The notes under the pieces: generated by a model
Database searches by the model: none
Seen by the model: the letters and a program-made list of their open reading frames with translations, nothing else
Told to the model about the DNA's origin: nothing
Shown here: positions 17,417 through 25,802 of the stretch, piece after piece
How the letters are laid out: every line of letters starts with the position of its first letter
Numbering within the stretch: position 1 is the stretch's first letter
Position numbers and translations under genes: made by a program
Source: Betaproteobacteria bacterium
GTDB taxonomy: Bacteria; Pseudomonadota; Gammaproteobacteria; Burkholderiales; Rhodocyclaceae
Reading direction: 5' to 3'
Assembly: GCA_004295105.1 (NCBI GenBank)
Contig: SHNC01000283.1
Location: 1 to 32,649, forward strand
DNA length: 32,649 bases

Positions 17417-19099
17417 TCAGTGCGCAGCCGCGGTGGCCGCGCCGACGCCGGTCTGCGCGCGTACGTACTGGTCCTCGAAGGCTTCACGTTCTGCGCCTGC
17501 CATCCTGCTGCTGTCGGTCACCGAGAACAACCAGGTGGCGATGAAGGCGATCGGCATCGAGAACAGCGCCGGCTGGGTGTAGGGGAAGATCGGCGAGGCG
17601 AAGCCCAGCACATCGACCCACACCGACTTCGACAGCACGACGAAGGTCACCGCGCTGAACAGGCCCAGGTAGCCGCCCACCAGCGCGCCGCGGGTGGTGA
17701 GGCCCTTCCAGTACATCGACAGGATCAGCACCGGGAAGTTGGCCGAGGCGGCGACGCCGAAGGCCAGCGCCACCATGAAGGCGACGTTCATCTTCTCGAA
17801 CACCACGCCCAGCAGCACCGCGACGACGCCCAGACCGATGGTGGCGAACTTGGACACCTTCAGCTCGGTGGTCTCGGAGGCCTTGCCCTTCATGATCACG
17901 CGGGCATAGATGTCGTGCGAGATCGCCGACGCGCCGGCCAGCGCCAGCCCTGCCACCACTGCCAGGATGGTGGCGAACGCCACCGCCGACAGGAAGCCGA
18001 GCAGCAGGTTGCCGCCCACCGCGTGCGCCAGGTGCATGGCGACCATGTTGCCGCCGCCGACGATCTTGCCGCCCAGCGTGCCGCCTTCGAAGTACTGCGG
18101 GTTCTGACCGACGATGATGATCGCGGCGACGCCCATGATGGCGATGACGTTGAAGAAGTAGGCGACGATGCCCGATGCGTACAGCACCGACTTGCGCGCT
18201 TCCTTGGCGTCGGTCACGGTGAAGAAGCGCATCAGGATGTGCGGCAGGCCGGCGGTGCCGAACATCAGGCCCAGGCCGAGCGAGATCGCGGTCACCGGAT
18301 CGGCCAGCAGGCTGCCCGGGTTCAGCAGCTTCTGGCCGAGCTTGTGCACGTCCATGGCGCGGGTGGTGAGCTCATCGAAGCTGAAGTCGAACTGGCTGAA
18401 CGCCAGCAGCATCACCGCGGTGCCGCCGATCAGCAGCATGCAGGCCTTGATGATCTGCACCCAGGTGGTGGCAACCATGCCGCCGAAGGTGACGTAGACC
18501 ATCATCAGCGCGCCGACGACGACCAGCGCCACGTTGTAGTCGAGGCCGAACAGCAGCTTGATCAACTGGCCGGCGCCAACCATCTGCGCGACGAGGTAGA
18601 AGCACACCACGGTCAGCGAACTGACCGCCGCCATCGTGCGCACCTTGCCCTGGTCGAGGCGGTAGGCGGTGATGTCGGCGAAGGTGAACTTGCCCAGGTT
18701 ACGCAGGCGTTCGGCCATCAGGAACAGGATGATGGGCCAGCCGACGAAGAACGCGATCATGTAGATGTAGGCGTCCACCCCCTGCGCATACATCATCGCG
18801 GTGAGACCGAGCAGCGTGGCAGCCGACATGTAGTCGCCGGCGATCGCCAGGCCGTTCTGGAAGCCGGTGATGCCGCCGCCGGCGGTGTAGAAGTCGGCGG
18901 TCGACTTGGTGCGGCTGGCCGCCCAGTAGGTGATGCCCAGCGTCATCAGCACGAACACGAAGAACATGCCGATGGCGTGGAGGTTGAGCGGCTGCTTCTG
19001 CGCGGCGTCCATGGCGGGGCCGGCAGCCAGCGCGATGGCCGGGGCCGACAGGCCGAGCAGGCCGGCGCCGAGGCGGGAGATCGATCGGATGCGCATCAT
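17417..19099 (-). CDS. actP: Cation/acetate symporter ActP
   Basis: 560 aa sodium:solute symporter. A cleavable-looking N-terminus ([16 protein letters not shown]) precedes about 13 membrane segments. Family landmarks are [20 protein letters not shown] near the start, [40 protein letters not shown] in the middle, and [20 protein letters not shown]. It imports acetate and other short monocarboxylates such as propionate or glycolate in relatives. Its ATG overlaps the stop of yjcH by 4 bp, the standard yjcH-actP arrangement; no acetyl-CoA synthetase gene is adjacent here. Propionate uptake would link it to the carboxylase/mutase operon, but that is inference. Confidence 0.95.
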   Translation of the reverse strand: MMRIRSISRLGAGLLGLSAPAIALAAGPAMDAAQKQPLNLHAIGMFFVFVLMTLGITYWAASRTKSTADFYTAGGGITGFQNGLAIAGDYMSAATLLGLTAMMYAQGVDAYIYMIAFFVGWPIILFLMAERLRNLGKFTFADITAYRLDQGKVRTMAAVSSLTVVCFYLVAQMVGAGQLIKLLFGLDYNVALVVVGALMMVYVTFGGMVATTWVQIIKACMLLIGGTAVMLLAFSQFDFSFDELTTRAMDVHKLGQKLLNPGSLLADPVTAISLGLGLMFGTAGLPHILMRFFTVTDAKEARKSVLYASGIVAYFFNVIAIMGVAAIIIVGQNPQYFEGGTLGGKIVGGGNMVAMHLAHAVGGNLLLGFLSAVAFATILAVVAGLALAGASAISHDIYARVIMKGKASETTELKVSKFATIGLGVVAVLLGVVFEKMNVAFMVALAFGVAASANFPVLILSMYWKGLTTRGALVGGYLGLFSAVTFVVLSKSVWVDVLGFASPIFPYTQPALFSMPIAFIATWLFSVTDSSRMAGAEREAFEDQYVRAQTGVGAATAAAH

Positions 19100-19416
19100 T
19101 TGTCCTCCTTCCAGGCTGCGTGCACGATTTCCTTGTTGATGTCGTCGAACTCACCGTTGGCGCGACGCACGTAGATCAGCGTGAGCACCCAGAAGAAGAC
19201 GAACTGGAACAGACCCGCGAGCACCCCGAAGGTCACGTTGCTTCCGTCGAACAGCCGTCGGCCGATGAGATCCGGCGCGAAGGCGACGAGCAGAACGAAG
19301 CCGTAGAAGATCACCAGCACCGTGATCGCGAGCAGCGTGGCGAAGCGGGTCCGCTTCGCCACGAGCTCCGCGAACCGCGGATTGCGCCTGATGTGCGCAT
19401 ACATCGAACTAGACAT
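19096..19416 (-). CDS. yjcH: DUF485 membrane protein YjcH
   Basis: 106 aa. Residues near 28-48 ([20 protein letters not shown]) and 63-83 ([20 protein letters not shown]) are two membrane helices, flanked by a charged N-terminus ([15 protein letters not shown]) and a charged C-terminus ([17 protein letters not shown]). This is the small inner-membrane partner always found just upstream of actP; its biochemical role is unknown. A GAGGAGAGG ribosome site lies ahead of the ATG, and its stop overlaps actP. Confidence 0.92.
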   Translation of the reverse strand: MSSSMYAHIRRNPRFAELVAKRTRFATLLAITVLVIFYGFVLLVAFAPDLIGRRLFDGSNVTFGVLAGLFQFVFFWVLTLIYVRRANGEFDDINKEIVHAAWKEDK

Positions 19417-19512
19417 CTGTCCCTCTCCTCAAGAAAAAAACCAAGCAAGCCCGGTTGTCGCCTCACCCTCTTCCTGCCGACCGCCTGTCTGCTGCGGCGT
19501 ATCGACCGGGCG

Positions 19513-19526
19513 GATGATATATCATC
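19513..19526. promoter_or_regulatory. Perfect 14-bp palindrome GATGATATATCATC
   Basis: This lies in the 225-nt divergent gap between yjcH and the crotonase gene. It is self-complementary across all 14 bases and contains TATCAT, a plausible -10 on either strand. It is probably an operator or overlapping promoter for one or both genes; no matching -35 was found. Confidence 0.5.
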
Positions 19527-19535
19527 TACAAGAGT

Positions 19536-19553
19536 CCATACTAGTGCGTATGG
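19536..19553. promoter_or_regulatory. Inverted repeat CCATAC-N6-GTATGG
   Basis: A perfect 6-bp inverted repeat with a 6-nt spacer, 9 bp downstream of the 14-bp palindrome and about 90 nt before the crotonase start. The spacing of one helical turn between half-sites is typical of dimeric TetR- or LacI-type regulators. No regulator gene is adjacent. Confidence 0.45.
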
Positions 19554-19641
19554 TAAATAAGTAAACGCTTGTCGCGATGGAAGAATTTTTCAACTTCCTG
19601 CGCGACCAGCGCCTCCTTCAACCTGGAGAACGCGGCAGGGC

Positions 19642-20424
19642 ATGGATACACGCATCGAATTCGGCATCGTCGACGGCATTGCCACCGTCACCCTGGTCAA
19701 TCCAGCCAAGCTCAATGCCGTCAATGCCGCGATGTGGCGCGGCCTGCGCGACACCATGCGACGCATCGCCGGCGACGACTGCGTGCGCTGCGTGGTGCTG
19801 CGCGGCGCCGGCGAGGAGGCCTTCGCGGCAGGCGGCGACATCGAGGAGTTCCTGACCGTACGCGCCACGGTGGACGACGCCCTGCACTACCACGACGAGC
19901 TGGTCGCCAATGCGCTCGACGCCGTCCGCGATTGCGCGGTGCCGACCATCGCCGCCATCCGCGGCGCCTGCATCGGTGGCGGACTGGAGATCGCCGGCTG
20001 CTGCGACATCCGCATCGCCGGCGAATCGTCGCGCTTCGGTGCGCCGATCAACCGCCTCGGCTTCTCGATGTATCCGGGGGAAATGGCCGGCCTGCTCGCG
20101 TTGGTAGGGCCGGCGGTGGTGCTGGAGATCCTGCTCGAGGGCCGCATCCTGAACGCGCGCGAGGCCCTGCAGAAGGGGCTGCTGAGCCGGGTGGTGGATG
20201 ACGAGAAGGTGTTCGAAGAGGTGGCCGCCTGCGCCGCACGGATCTGCGCCGGCGCGCCGCTGGTCGCGCGCTGGCACAAGCAGTGGGTGAAGCGGCTGAT
20301 GAGCGGCGCACCGCTGAGCGATGCGGAGAAGCGCGCGGCGTTCGACTTCCTCGCCACCGACGATTACCGCGAGGGTATCGCCGCCTTCCTCGGCAAGCGC
20401 AAGCCGGTGTTCCGCGGCCGCTAG
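19642..20424 (+). CDS. Enoyl-CoA hydratase/isomerase-family (crotonase) protein
   Basis: 260 aa crotonase fold. The oxyanion-hole segments are AAGGDIEEF (62-70) and the glycine motif RGACIGGGLEIAGC. The first catalytic glutamate is present as Glu116 (GGGLE). The second, which hydratases carry in an FGxPE motif, is replaced by Ile136 (FGAPINRLG), so a normal hydratase reaction is doubtful; methylmalonyl-CoA decarboxylase of E. coli (YgfG/ScpB) also has PVN at this place, but lacks a match for its active-site His here (AGG instead of AGH). The C-terminal DDYREGIAAFLGKRKPVFRG is standard for the family. Substrate is unknown. The gene stands alone between two divergent or unrelated units, with operator-like palindromes upstream. 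The ribosome site (GGAG, 13 nt away) is weak. Confidence 0.82.
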   Translation: MDTRIEFGIVDGIATVTLVNPAKLNAVNAAMWRGLRDTMRRIAGDDCVRCVVLRGAGEEAFAAGGDIEEFLTVRATVDDALHYHDELVANALDAVRDCAVPTIAAIRGACIGGGLEIAGCCDIRIAGESSRFGAPINRLGFSMYPGEMAGLLALVGPAVVLEILLEGRILNAREALQKGLLSRVVDDEKVFEEVAACAARICAGAPLVARWHKQWVKRLMSGAPLSDAEKRAAFDFLATDDYREGIAAFLGKRKPVFRGR

Positions 20425-20663
20425 GGACGCCGCACGCGACACCGCGTGGCGGGCTTCACGGTCCGCACCGGGGAGCGCTCGTCTTGCTCGCGCGCCTTGG
20501 CGATAATCGACTCGCGCATGGCGATGAAACGATTGCCGCCGTCTCCCTCCCCCTTCCTGTCGCCGTAGCGGCCTCCCGACGCGAGGGCCGCGACCGCATG
20601 CGCAACGAGGACCCGGCCCCCGGCCATCGAATTCATGACGGCAGCTACAGGAGAGATGCCTTC

Positions 20664-22313
20664 ATGTCGTTGATCAGGCAGTTCTGGATCGCCATTGCAG
20701 TCGTCATGCTGCTGTCGCTGGCTGCCGGCCTCGTCGCCGGCACGCTCGGGCTGGCGAGCCGCAGCGACGACGCTTACCGATCGCTGCAGGGCACGATGCC
20801 GTCGCTCGCCTGGTTCGCCGGCGGCGGCCTGTTGTGCGGCCTCGCCGGCACGCTGCTGCTGAAGCGGATCCGCCGTCCGCTGCGCGCCCTGGTCGAGCAG
20901 GCGCAGGCGATCGGCGATCGGCGCTTCATCACCACGCCCGAACCGCGCACGCGCGAGCTTCGCGCAGTGGTGCGGTCCATGAACCAGTTGTCGGCGCGGA
21001 TCCGCAGCATGCTCGATGCCGAGGCGCAACGACTGGAGGAACTGCAGCGCGAGACGCAGCGGGACGAACCGACCGGCCTCTACAGCCGCAGGCCGTTTCT
21101 CAACCTGATAGACAGCGCGCTCGCGCGCGAGGATGCGCGTGCGGGCGGCGCCCTGGTGCTGGTACGCCTCGAGGGCCTGGCGCGGCTGAACCAGCGTCTG
21201 GGCCGTGCCGCCGCCGATGCGCTGCTGCGCACGCTGGCGCAGCGCCTGCGCGAGGTCGCCGCGCAGCACGTGGAATCCGACTGCGGCCGGCTCAATGCGG
21301 GCGATTTCGCCATCCTCACCAGCGGTGGCGCGGCCAGCGCGCTGGTGGCGGATGCGCTGGACGAGGCACTGAGGAGTCTGCTTGGCGAGGACGCAGCACC
21401 GGCGCGCCTGCTCATCGCGGCAACCGACTATGCGCCGGGAGAGAGCTGCAGCCAGTTGCTCGCCCGCATCGACGGCGCGCTGGCCGCCGCGGCGGAATCG
21501 GGCGAGGCGCGGGCGCAGATCGCCCCCGGCCGCGACACCATGCGGTCGGCGCGGCCGCTGGACGCTTGGCGCGCCGAACTCGAGGCGGCCCTGGCGGGCA
21601 ACCGGCTGCGCCTCGAGCAGTTCGCGGTGGTATCGCGCACGGGCGCGTTGCTGCACCACGAGGCGGCGGCACGCATGCAGTTGTACGGCGAATGGCAGCA
21701 TGCCGGGCGCTTCCTGCCCGCAGCGGCGCGACTGGGAATGGCCTCGGCCATCGACGCCTGCGTGGTACGTGCCGCGGTGCGCAGCCTGGAACAGGACGAC
21801 GACGGCACGCTGGCCATCAACCTGTCCGCCGAGGCGCTGTGCGACCACGGATTCCGCGACGCGCTGTACGACATCCTCAAGACGCGACCGCGGGTGGCCC
21901 GCCGGCTGTGGATCGAGGTGCGGGAGCTCAGCGAGCTGCACCATCAGGTCGAATTCCGCGCGCTGTGCCTGGCATTGCGTCCGCTCGGCTGCCGCGTCGG
22001 CCTGGACCATGCCGGTCGCCACCTTTCGCGCTTTGCCGAGTTGCAGGACATCGGCATCGATTACCTGAAGATCAGCGCGGCCTTCGTGCGGGGAATCGAC
22101 GCATTGCCCGGCAACCGGGCCTTCATGCGCGGCCTGTGTACCATCGCGCACTCGATCGGTCTGATGACGATTGCCCAGGGCGTGGTCAGCCCCGCCGAAC
22201 GCGACTGCCTCGCGGCTCTGGGCGTAGACGGCATGACCGGGCCGGGCATCGGCATCGTCGCCGGCCGGACCCGCCCCCACGCATCGCCGGAAGCCGCAGA
22301 CAGCGGCACCTGA
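20664..22313 (+). CDS. Membrane protein with degenerate GGDEF and EAL domains (LapD-like c-di-GMP receptor)
   Basis: 549 aa. Two membrane helices (about 8-30 and 47-66) leave only a 16-residue periplasmic loop; a HAMP-like linker (KRIRRPLRALVEQAQAIGD) and coiled coil follow to about 135. The GGDEF domain (about 136-285) has NAGDF at 211-215 in place of GGDEF. The EAL domain (about 300-530) has EAAAR (333-337) for EALLR, keeps Asn386, Glu418 and Lys469, but has DHAGR for the DDFG loop (448-452) and AQGV for AEGV. Neither synthesis nor hydrolysis of c-di-GMP is likely; binding is. Domain order resembles LapD, but the periplasmic output domain is missing. ATG 20664 follows AGGAGA. The 239-nt gap 20425-20663 shows nothing recognisable. 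Confidence 0.85.
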   Translation: MSLIRQFWIAIAVVMLLSLAAGLVAGTLGLASRSDDAYRSLQGTMPSLAWFAGGGLLCGLAGTLLLKRIRRPLRALVEQAQAIGDRRFITTPEPRTRELRAVVRSMNQLSARIRSMLDAEAQRLEELQRETQRDEPTGLYSRRPFLNLIDSALAREDARAGGALVLVRLEGLARLNQRLGRAAADALLRTLAQRLREVAAQHVESDCGRLNAGDFAILTSGGAASALVADALDEALRSLLGEDAAPARLLIAATDYAPGESCSQLLARIDGALAAAAESGEARAQIAPGRDTMRSARPLDAWRAELEAALAGNRLRLEQFAVVSRTGALLHHEAAARMQLYGEWQHAGRFLPAAARLGMASAIDACVVRAAVRSLEQDDDGTLAINLSAEALCDHGFRDALYDILKTRPRVARRLWIEVRELSELHHQVEFRALCLALRPLGCRVGLDHAGRHLSRFAELQDIGIDYLKISAAFVRGIDALPGNRAFMRGLCTIAHSIGLMTIAQGVVSPAERDCLAALGVDGMTGPGIGIVAGRTRPHASPEAADSGT

Positions 22314-22367
22314 TGACGCCCCGGTGGCGGGCCGAGCGCGGCGGAAGCGATCGATCGGGGCACCAAA

Positions 22368-22382
22368 TGCTACAATGTTGCA
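22368..22382. promoter_or_regulatory. Candidate Zur box over the -10 of the zinc operon
   Basis: TGCTACA-A-TGTTGCA is a palindrome with one mismatched pair, overlapping TACAAT (22371-22376), a 4-5/6 match to a -10 box. Position and symmetry suit zinc-dependent autorepression of the zur-znuCBA operon. No -35 was assigned. Confidence 0.5.
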
Positions 22383-22454
22383 AGACGACCCTATATCGAC
22401 AGCGCCTTGCCCAGCCCACACAGCCGGTACGCCCCGCCCCCGTCGAGCCACGAC

Positions 22455-22910
22455 GTGTTCGACGCTGCCATTCCGCCCGCCAGTGCGCGAGAGCGCATCG
22501 CCGCGCGCGGCGGCCGTGTCACCCGTACGCGACTGGTGGTGCTGGAACTGCTGCAGTGCAGTGAGCATCCCCTGTCGCACGACGAGATCGGCGACGCGCT
22601 GGCAGCGGCCGGCGTCGCGCACGACCGTGTCACGCTGTATCGCACCCTCGACTGGCTGGTGGAACAGGGGCTGGCACGGCGCATTGCCGGCGGCGAGCGT
22701 GCCTGGCGCTTCGAAGCCGTGCGCGATGCCGCCCACCGCCATGCACATTTCCACTGCGACCGTTGCGGCCAGGTGGTGTGCCTCGAAGGGCTCGAACCGG
22801 CGCCGGCAACCGGCCTGCCGTCGGGCTTTCATGTGGACCGCGCCGAACTCGTGCTGCACGGCAGTTGCGCGGCCTGCGGCCTTGGCAGTGAAGCGGGGCG
22901 CGTGCGATGA
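22455..22910 (+). CDS. zur: Fur-family zinc uptake regulator (Zur-like)
   Basis: 151 aa from GTG 22455; the frame also allows TTG 22407 (167 aa), and neither start has a good ribosome site. The winged helix is GRVTRTRLVVLELLQC to LYRTLDWLVEQGLARRI. The dimerisation domain has HRHAHFHCDRCGQVVCLEG with a CxxC pair and a second CAAC near the C-terminus, which together form the structural zinc site of Fur proteins. Being first gene of an operon with znuCBA identifies it as the zinc sensor: with zinc bound it should repress this operon. Its stop overlaps the start of a 40-codon ORF by 4 bp. Confidence 0.85.
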   Translation: MFDAAIPPASARERIAARGGRVTRTRLVVLELLQCSEHPLSHDEIGDALAAAGVAHDRVTLYRTLDWLVEQGLARRIAGGERAWRFEAVRDAAHRHAHFHCDRCGQVVCLEGLEPAPATGLPSGFHVDRAELVLHGSCAACGLGSEAGRVR

Positions 22911-23029
22911 AGGGCCACGCCGCCAAGCCCGCCTTCAGCCTGCTCACGGCGAGCCTCGGCAAGCGGCTCGCGCTGGCCGCGGCTGCGGCGACCCTGCTGT
23001 GGCTCAGCATCGTGTGGGCGTTGCGCTGA
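22907..23029 (+). CDS. 40-aa single-pass membrane peptide between zur and znuC
   Basis: The ORF begins MKGHAAKPAFSLLTASLGKR and then forms a hydrophobic helix (residues 21-39, Ala/Leu/Trp-rich) ending in Arg. It overlaps zur by 4 bp (ATGA) and ends 1 nt before the znuC ATG, so it is tightly packed into the operon and its translation probably couples the two flanking genes; znuC itself has no visible ribosome site. The charge pattern predicts an inner-membrane peptide with a cytoplasmic N-terminus. It may be a small subunit or modulator of the ZnuBC transporter; no characterised family is recognised. Confidence 0.6.
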   Translation: MKGHAAKPAFSLLTASLGKRLALAAAAATLLWLSIVWALR

Positions 23030-23030
23030 C

Positions 23031-23894
23031 ATGCACCCCGCCCCGCCTCCCGTCGTGCGTTTCGACAACCTCACGCTGGGTTACGAGCGTCACCCTGCGG
23101 TTCATCACCTGAGCGGCGAGATTCCCGCCGGTGCGCTGGTCGCGGTGATCGGCCCGAATGGCGCCGGCAAGTCCACGCTGCTCAAAGGCTTGGCCGGCGA
23201 GCTGCGGCCGCTCGGCGGGCGCATCGAACTCGCCGAATTACCGCGCGGCGGGCTGGCCTACATGCCCCAGCGCAGCGAGATCGACCCCGGCTTTCCGGTA
23301 TCGGTGTTCGATGTCGTGGCCATGGGCCTGTGGCGGGAACTCGGCGCCTTCGGCGGGCTGAAGCGCGCGCAGCGCCAGCGCGTGCGCGAGGCGCTGGCCG
23401 CGGTGGGCATGGAGGGCTTCGAATCGCGGCCGATCGGGTCGCTCTCGGGCGGGCAGTTGCAACGGGCACGTTTTGCGCGCCTGATGCTGCAGGACGCACC
23501 GCTGATCCTGCTCGACGAGCCCTTCGCCGCCATCGACAGCCGTACGGTGGACGACCTGATCCGGCTGATGCTGGGCTGGCATGCGGAAGGGCGCACCATT
23601 CTGACCGTGGTGCATGACTTCGAGCAGGTGCGGCGTTACTTCCCCACCTGCCTGTTGCTGGCCCGCGAGCCGGTCGCCTTCGGCCCCACGCCGCAGGTGC
23701 TCACCGAAACGCTGCTGGCGCGCGCGCGCCGGCTGTCAGAGGCCTTCGACGACCATGCGCCCGAGTGCCACCGCGAGCAAGAGGGCATTCAGGCGGGCGG
23801 CGGCCCCGGCGGCGAGCGCCCGCGTGGCGAAGTGGTGCCGCTTCACGGCCACCGCCACGGCCACCCGCACGACCACGCCGGGCACCGGCACTGA
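23031..23894 (+). CDS. znuC: Zinc ABC transporter ATPase ZnuC
   Basis: 287 aa. Walker A GPNGAGKST (41-49), Q-loop MPQRSEIDPGFPVSVFDVV, signature LSGGQ (138-142), Walker B LILLDEP (158-164) and switch His in TVVHDFEQV are all in place. A C-terminal extension of about 45 residues ends in an alternating His tail (HGHRHGHPHDHAGHRH) that should bind zinc, perhaps as a cytoplasmic buffer or sensor that gates transport. It energises the ZnuB permease next to it. Confidence 0.93.
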   Translation: MHPAPPPVVRFDNLTLGYERHPAVHHLSGEIPAGALVAVIGPNGAGKSTLLKGLAGELRPLGGRIELAELPRGGLAYMPQRSEIDPGFPVSVFDVVAMGLWRELGAFGGLKRAQRQRVREALAAVGMEGFESRPIGSLSGGQLQRARFARLMLQDAPLILLDEPFAAIDSRTVDDLIRLMLGWHAEGRTILTVVHDFEQVRRYFPTCLLLAREPVAFGPTPQVLTETLLARARRLSEAFDDHAPECHREQEGIQAGGGPGGERPRGEVVPLHGHRHGHPHDHAGHRH

Positions 23895-23953
23895 TCCCCG
23901 CGGCGCAAACGCGACCTTCTCCACCCTGCGATCCTGACACCCGCCGACCTGCC

Positions 23954-24820
23954 GTGTACGACCTGCTCGTTTCGCCCTTCACCGACTTCGCCTTCATGCG
24001 CCGCGCGCTTGCGGGCTGCCTCGCGCTGGCGCTGGGCGCCACACCGGTGGGCGTGTTCCTGCTGCTGCGCCGCATGAGCCTGATGGGCGATGCGATGAGC
24101 CACGCCATCCTGCCGGGTGCGGCACTCGGCTACCTCGCTTTCGGGCTGTCGCTGGGCGCGATGACGGTGGGCGGCATCGTCGCCGGCCTCGTCGTGGTGC
24201 TGGCCGCGGGCGTGGTGACGCGCGCCTCCATCCTGAAGGAGGACGCCAGCCTCGCCGCCTTCTACCTGCTGTCCCTCGCCGCCGGCGTGATGATCGTGTC
24301 GCTGCGAGGGCGCAATCTCGACCTGCTGCATGTGCTGTTTGGCTCGGTGCTGGCGCTCGACGACGGATCGCTGTTGCTGATCGGCGGCATCGCCACGCTG
24401 ACGCTGTTCGGCCTCGCGCTGCTGTTCCGGCCGCTGGTGCTCGAATGCTTCGACCCGGCCTTCCTGCGCGGCGTCAGCCGCTGGTCGCCGGTGGCGCACT
24501 ACGGCTTCCTGATGCTGGTGGTGCTGAACCTGGTGAGCGGCTTCCACGCGCTGGGCACGCTGATGGCGGTCGGCATCATGATCCTGCCTTCGGCCGCGGC
24601 GCGCCTGTGGGCGCACGAACTGCCCGTCCTGCTCGGGCTCGCGGTCGTCTTCGCTGCGGGCAGTGGCGTCGCCGGACTGCTGCTGTCCTTCCACGTCGAT
24701 GTGCCGGCCGGCCCGGCCATCGTGCTGATGTGCGGCCTGGTGTATTTCGCCTCGCTGCTCGCCGCCCCCGGCGGCCTGCTCGCCGGCCGCCTGCCGGTGC
24801 GCCACCACCTCGAATCCTGA
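23954..24820 (+). CDS. znuB: Zinc ABC transporter permease ZnuB
   Basis: 288 aa from GTG 23954, which gives the usual family N-terminus (VYDLLVSPFTDFAFMRRALAG); the frame is open to 23765 but overlaps znuC with Arg/Pro-rich noise. Seven to nine hydrophobic segments, with family motifs FLLLRRMSLMGDAMSHAILPG and, in the second half, FHALGTLMAVGIMILPSAAARL. It forms the dimeric inner-membrane channel for zinc delivered by the substrate-binding protein encoded next. A 59-nt gap after znuC has no obvious ribosome site. Confidence 0.93.
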   Translation: MYDLLVSPFTDFAFMRRALAGCLALALGATPVGVFLLLRRMSLMGDAMSHAILPGAALGYLAFGLSLGAMTVGGIVAGLVVVLAAGVVTRASILKEDASLAAFYLLSLAAGVMIVSLRGRNLDLLHVLFGSVLALDDGSLLLIGGIATLTLFGLALLFRPLVLECFDPAFLRGVSRWSPVAHYGFLMLVVLNLVSGFHALGTLMAVGIMILPSAAARLWAHELPVLLGLAVVFAAGSGVAGLLLSFHVDVPAGPAIVLMCGLVYFASLLAAPGGLLAGRLPVRHHLES

Positions 24821-24838
24821 GCGCTGCGGAGAAACCCC

Positions 24839-25774
24839 ATGCGTCTGCCGTTCCGCCACGCGGCGTCTTCCGTCTGCGCGGCGCTGCTCGCCCTGTTCGT
24901 CGCGCCCGCCGCCGCCGCGGCGCTGGACGTCACCACGAGCTTCAGTATCCTCGGCGATTTCGTGCGCCAGGTCGGCGGCGAGCGGGTCGCGGTGCGGGTG
25001 CTGGTGGGCCCCAACGAGGACGCGCATGCCTTCCAGCCACGGCCGTCGGATGCGCGCGCGCTCGGCAATTCGAAGCTGGTGGTGGCCAACGGTCTCGGTT
25101 TCGACGACTGGATCGTCCGCCTCGCCCGCTCCGCCGGCTTCCGCGGCACGCTGGTCGTTGCCAGCGCCGGCGTACGCACCCTGAAGATGACGCAAGTTGG
25201 GGACCGCGACGGCAAGCACGAGGGCGACCATGATCACGGCGGCGGCATCGACCCGCACGCCTGGCAGGATGTGGTCAACGCGCAGCGCTACGTGGCGAAC
25301 ATCGCCGAGGCGCTGGTCGCGGCCGACCCCGAGGGCGCACCGCTCTATCGTGCCAACGCCGAGCGCTACACGGGCAAGCTGCAGGCGCTGGACGCCGAGA
25401 TCCGCGCTGCGCTCACCCGCCTTCCACCCGCACAGCGCAAAGTGGTGAGCTCGCACGACGCATTCGGCTATTTCGCCCGTGCCTATGACATCCGTTTTCT
25501 CGCCCCGGTCGGCGTGTCGAACAATGCGGAGCCGACCGCGCAGGGCGTGGCGCAGCTCATCCGCCAGATCAAGGCGGAGCGGGCACCGGCGGTCTTCATC
25601 GAGAACGTCGCCGACCCACGCCTGATCGAGCGCATCCGCAGCGAGAGCGGCGCCCGTGTCGGCGGCACGCTTTACTCCGACGCGCTGTCCGCGGCGGACG
25701 GTGCCGCGCCCGATTACCTGGCCATGATGCGGCACAACCTGCAGCGGCTGGTTGAAGCCCTGGCGGCGCGCTGA
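24839..25774 (+). CDS. znuA: Zinc-binding periplasmic protein ZnuA
   Basis: 311 aa. A Sec signal peptide (SVCAALLALFVAPAAAAA) is cleaved near residue 28. The metal site is His63 (EDAHAFQP), His140 (IDPHAW), His206 (SSHDAFGYF) and Asp281 (YSDALS); three histidines rather than His-His-Glu-Asp favour zinc over manganese. A short acidic/His loop (KHEGDHDHGGG) precedes His140, shorter than in E. coli ZnuA. It captures zinc in the periplasm for ZnuBC. GGAG precedes the ATG. It is the last gene of the operon; no terminator hairpin was found before the phasin promoter. Confidence 0.93.
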   Translation: MRLPFRHAASSVCAALLALFVAPAAAAALDVTTSFSILGDFVRQVGGERVAVRVLVGPNEDAHAFQPRPSDARALGNSKLVVANGLGFDDWIVRLARSAGFRGTLVVASAGVRTLKMTQVGDRDGKHEGDHDHGGGIDPHAWQDVVNAQRYVANIAEALVAADPEGAPLYRANAERYTGKLQALDAEIRAALTRLPPAQRKVVSSHDAFGYFARAYDIRFLAPVGVSNNAEPTAQGVAQLIRQIKAERAPAVFIENVADPRLIERIRSESGARVGGTLYSDALSAADGAAPDYLAMMRHNLQRLVEALAAR

Positions 25775-25802
25775 AGCATCGACGCCCCTCCAAGAAAGAG
25801 AA

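Noticed and set aside
17269-17487. N-terminal extension of fumC
   Set aside because: The frame is open but crosses the actP terminator and 3' end; ATG 17268 has a good GGAGG site and matches family length.
19577-19855. ORF starting MEEFFNFLRDQRLLQ just before the crotonase gene
   Set aside because: The first residues look protein-like, but the frame then runs out of phase through the crotonase gene as Arg/Ala-rich noise; no homology or coupling is evident.
23765-23953. N-terminal extension of znuB overlapping znuC
   Set aside because: The residues are Arg/Pro-rich and overlap the His-rich end of znuC; the family N-terminus begins at GTG 23954.
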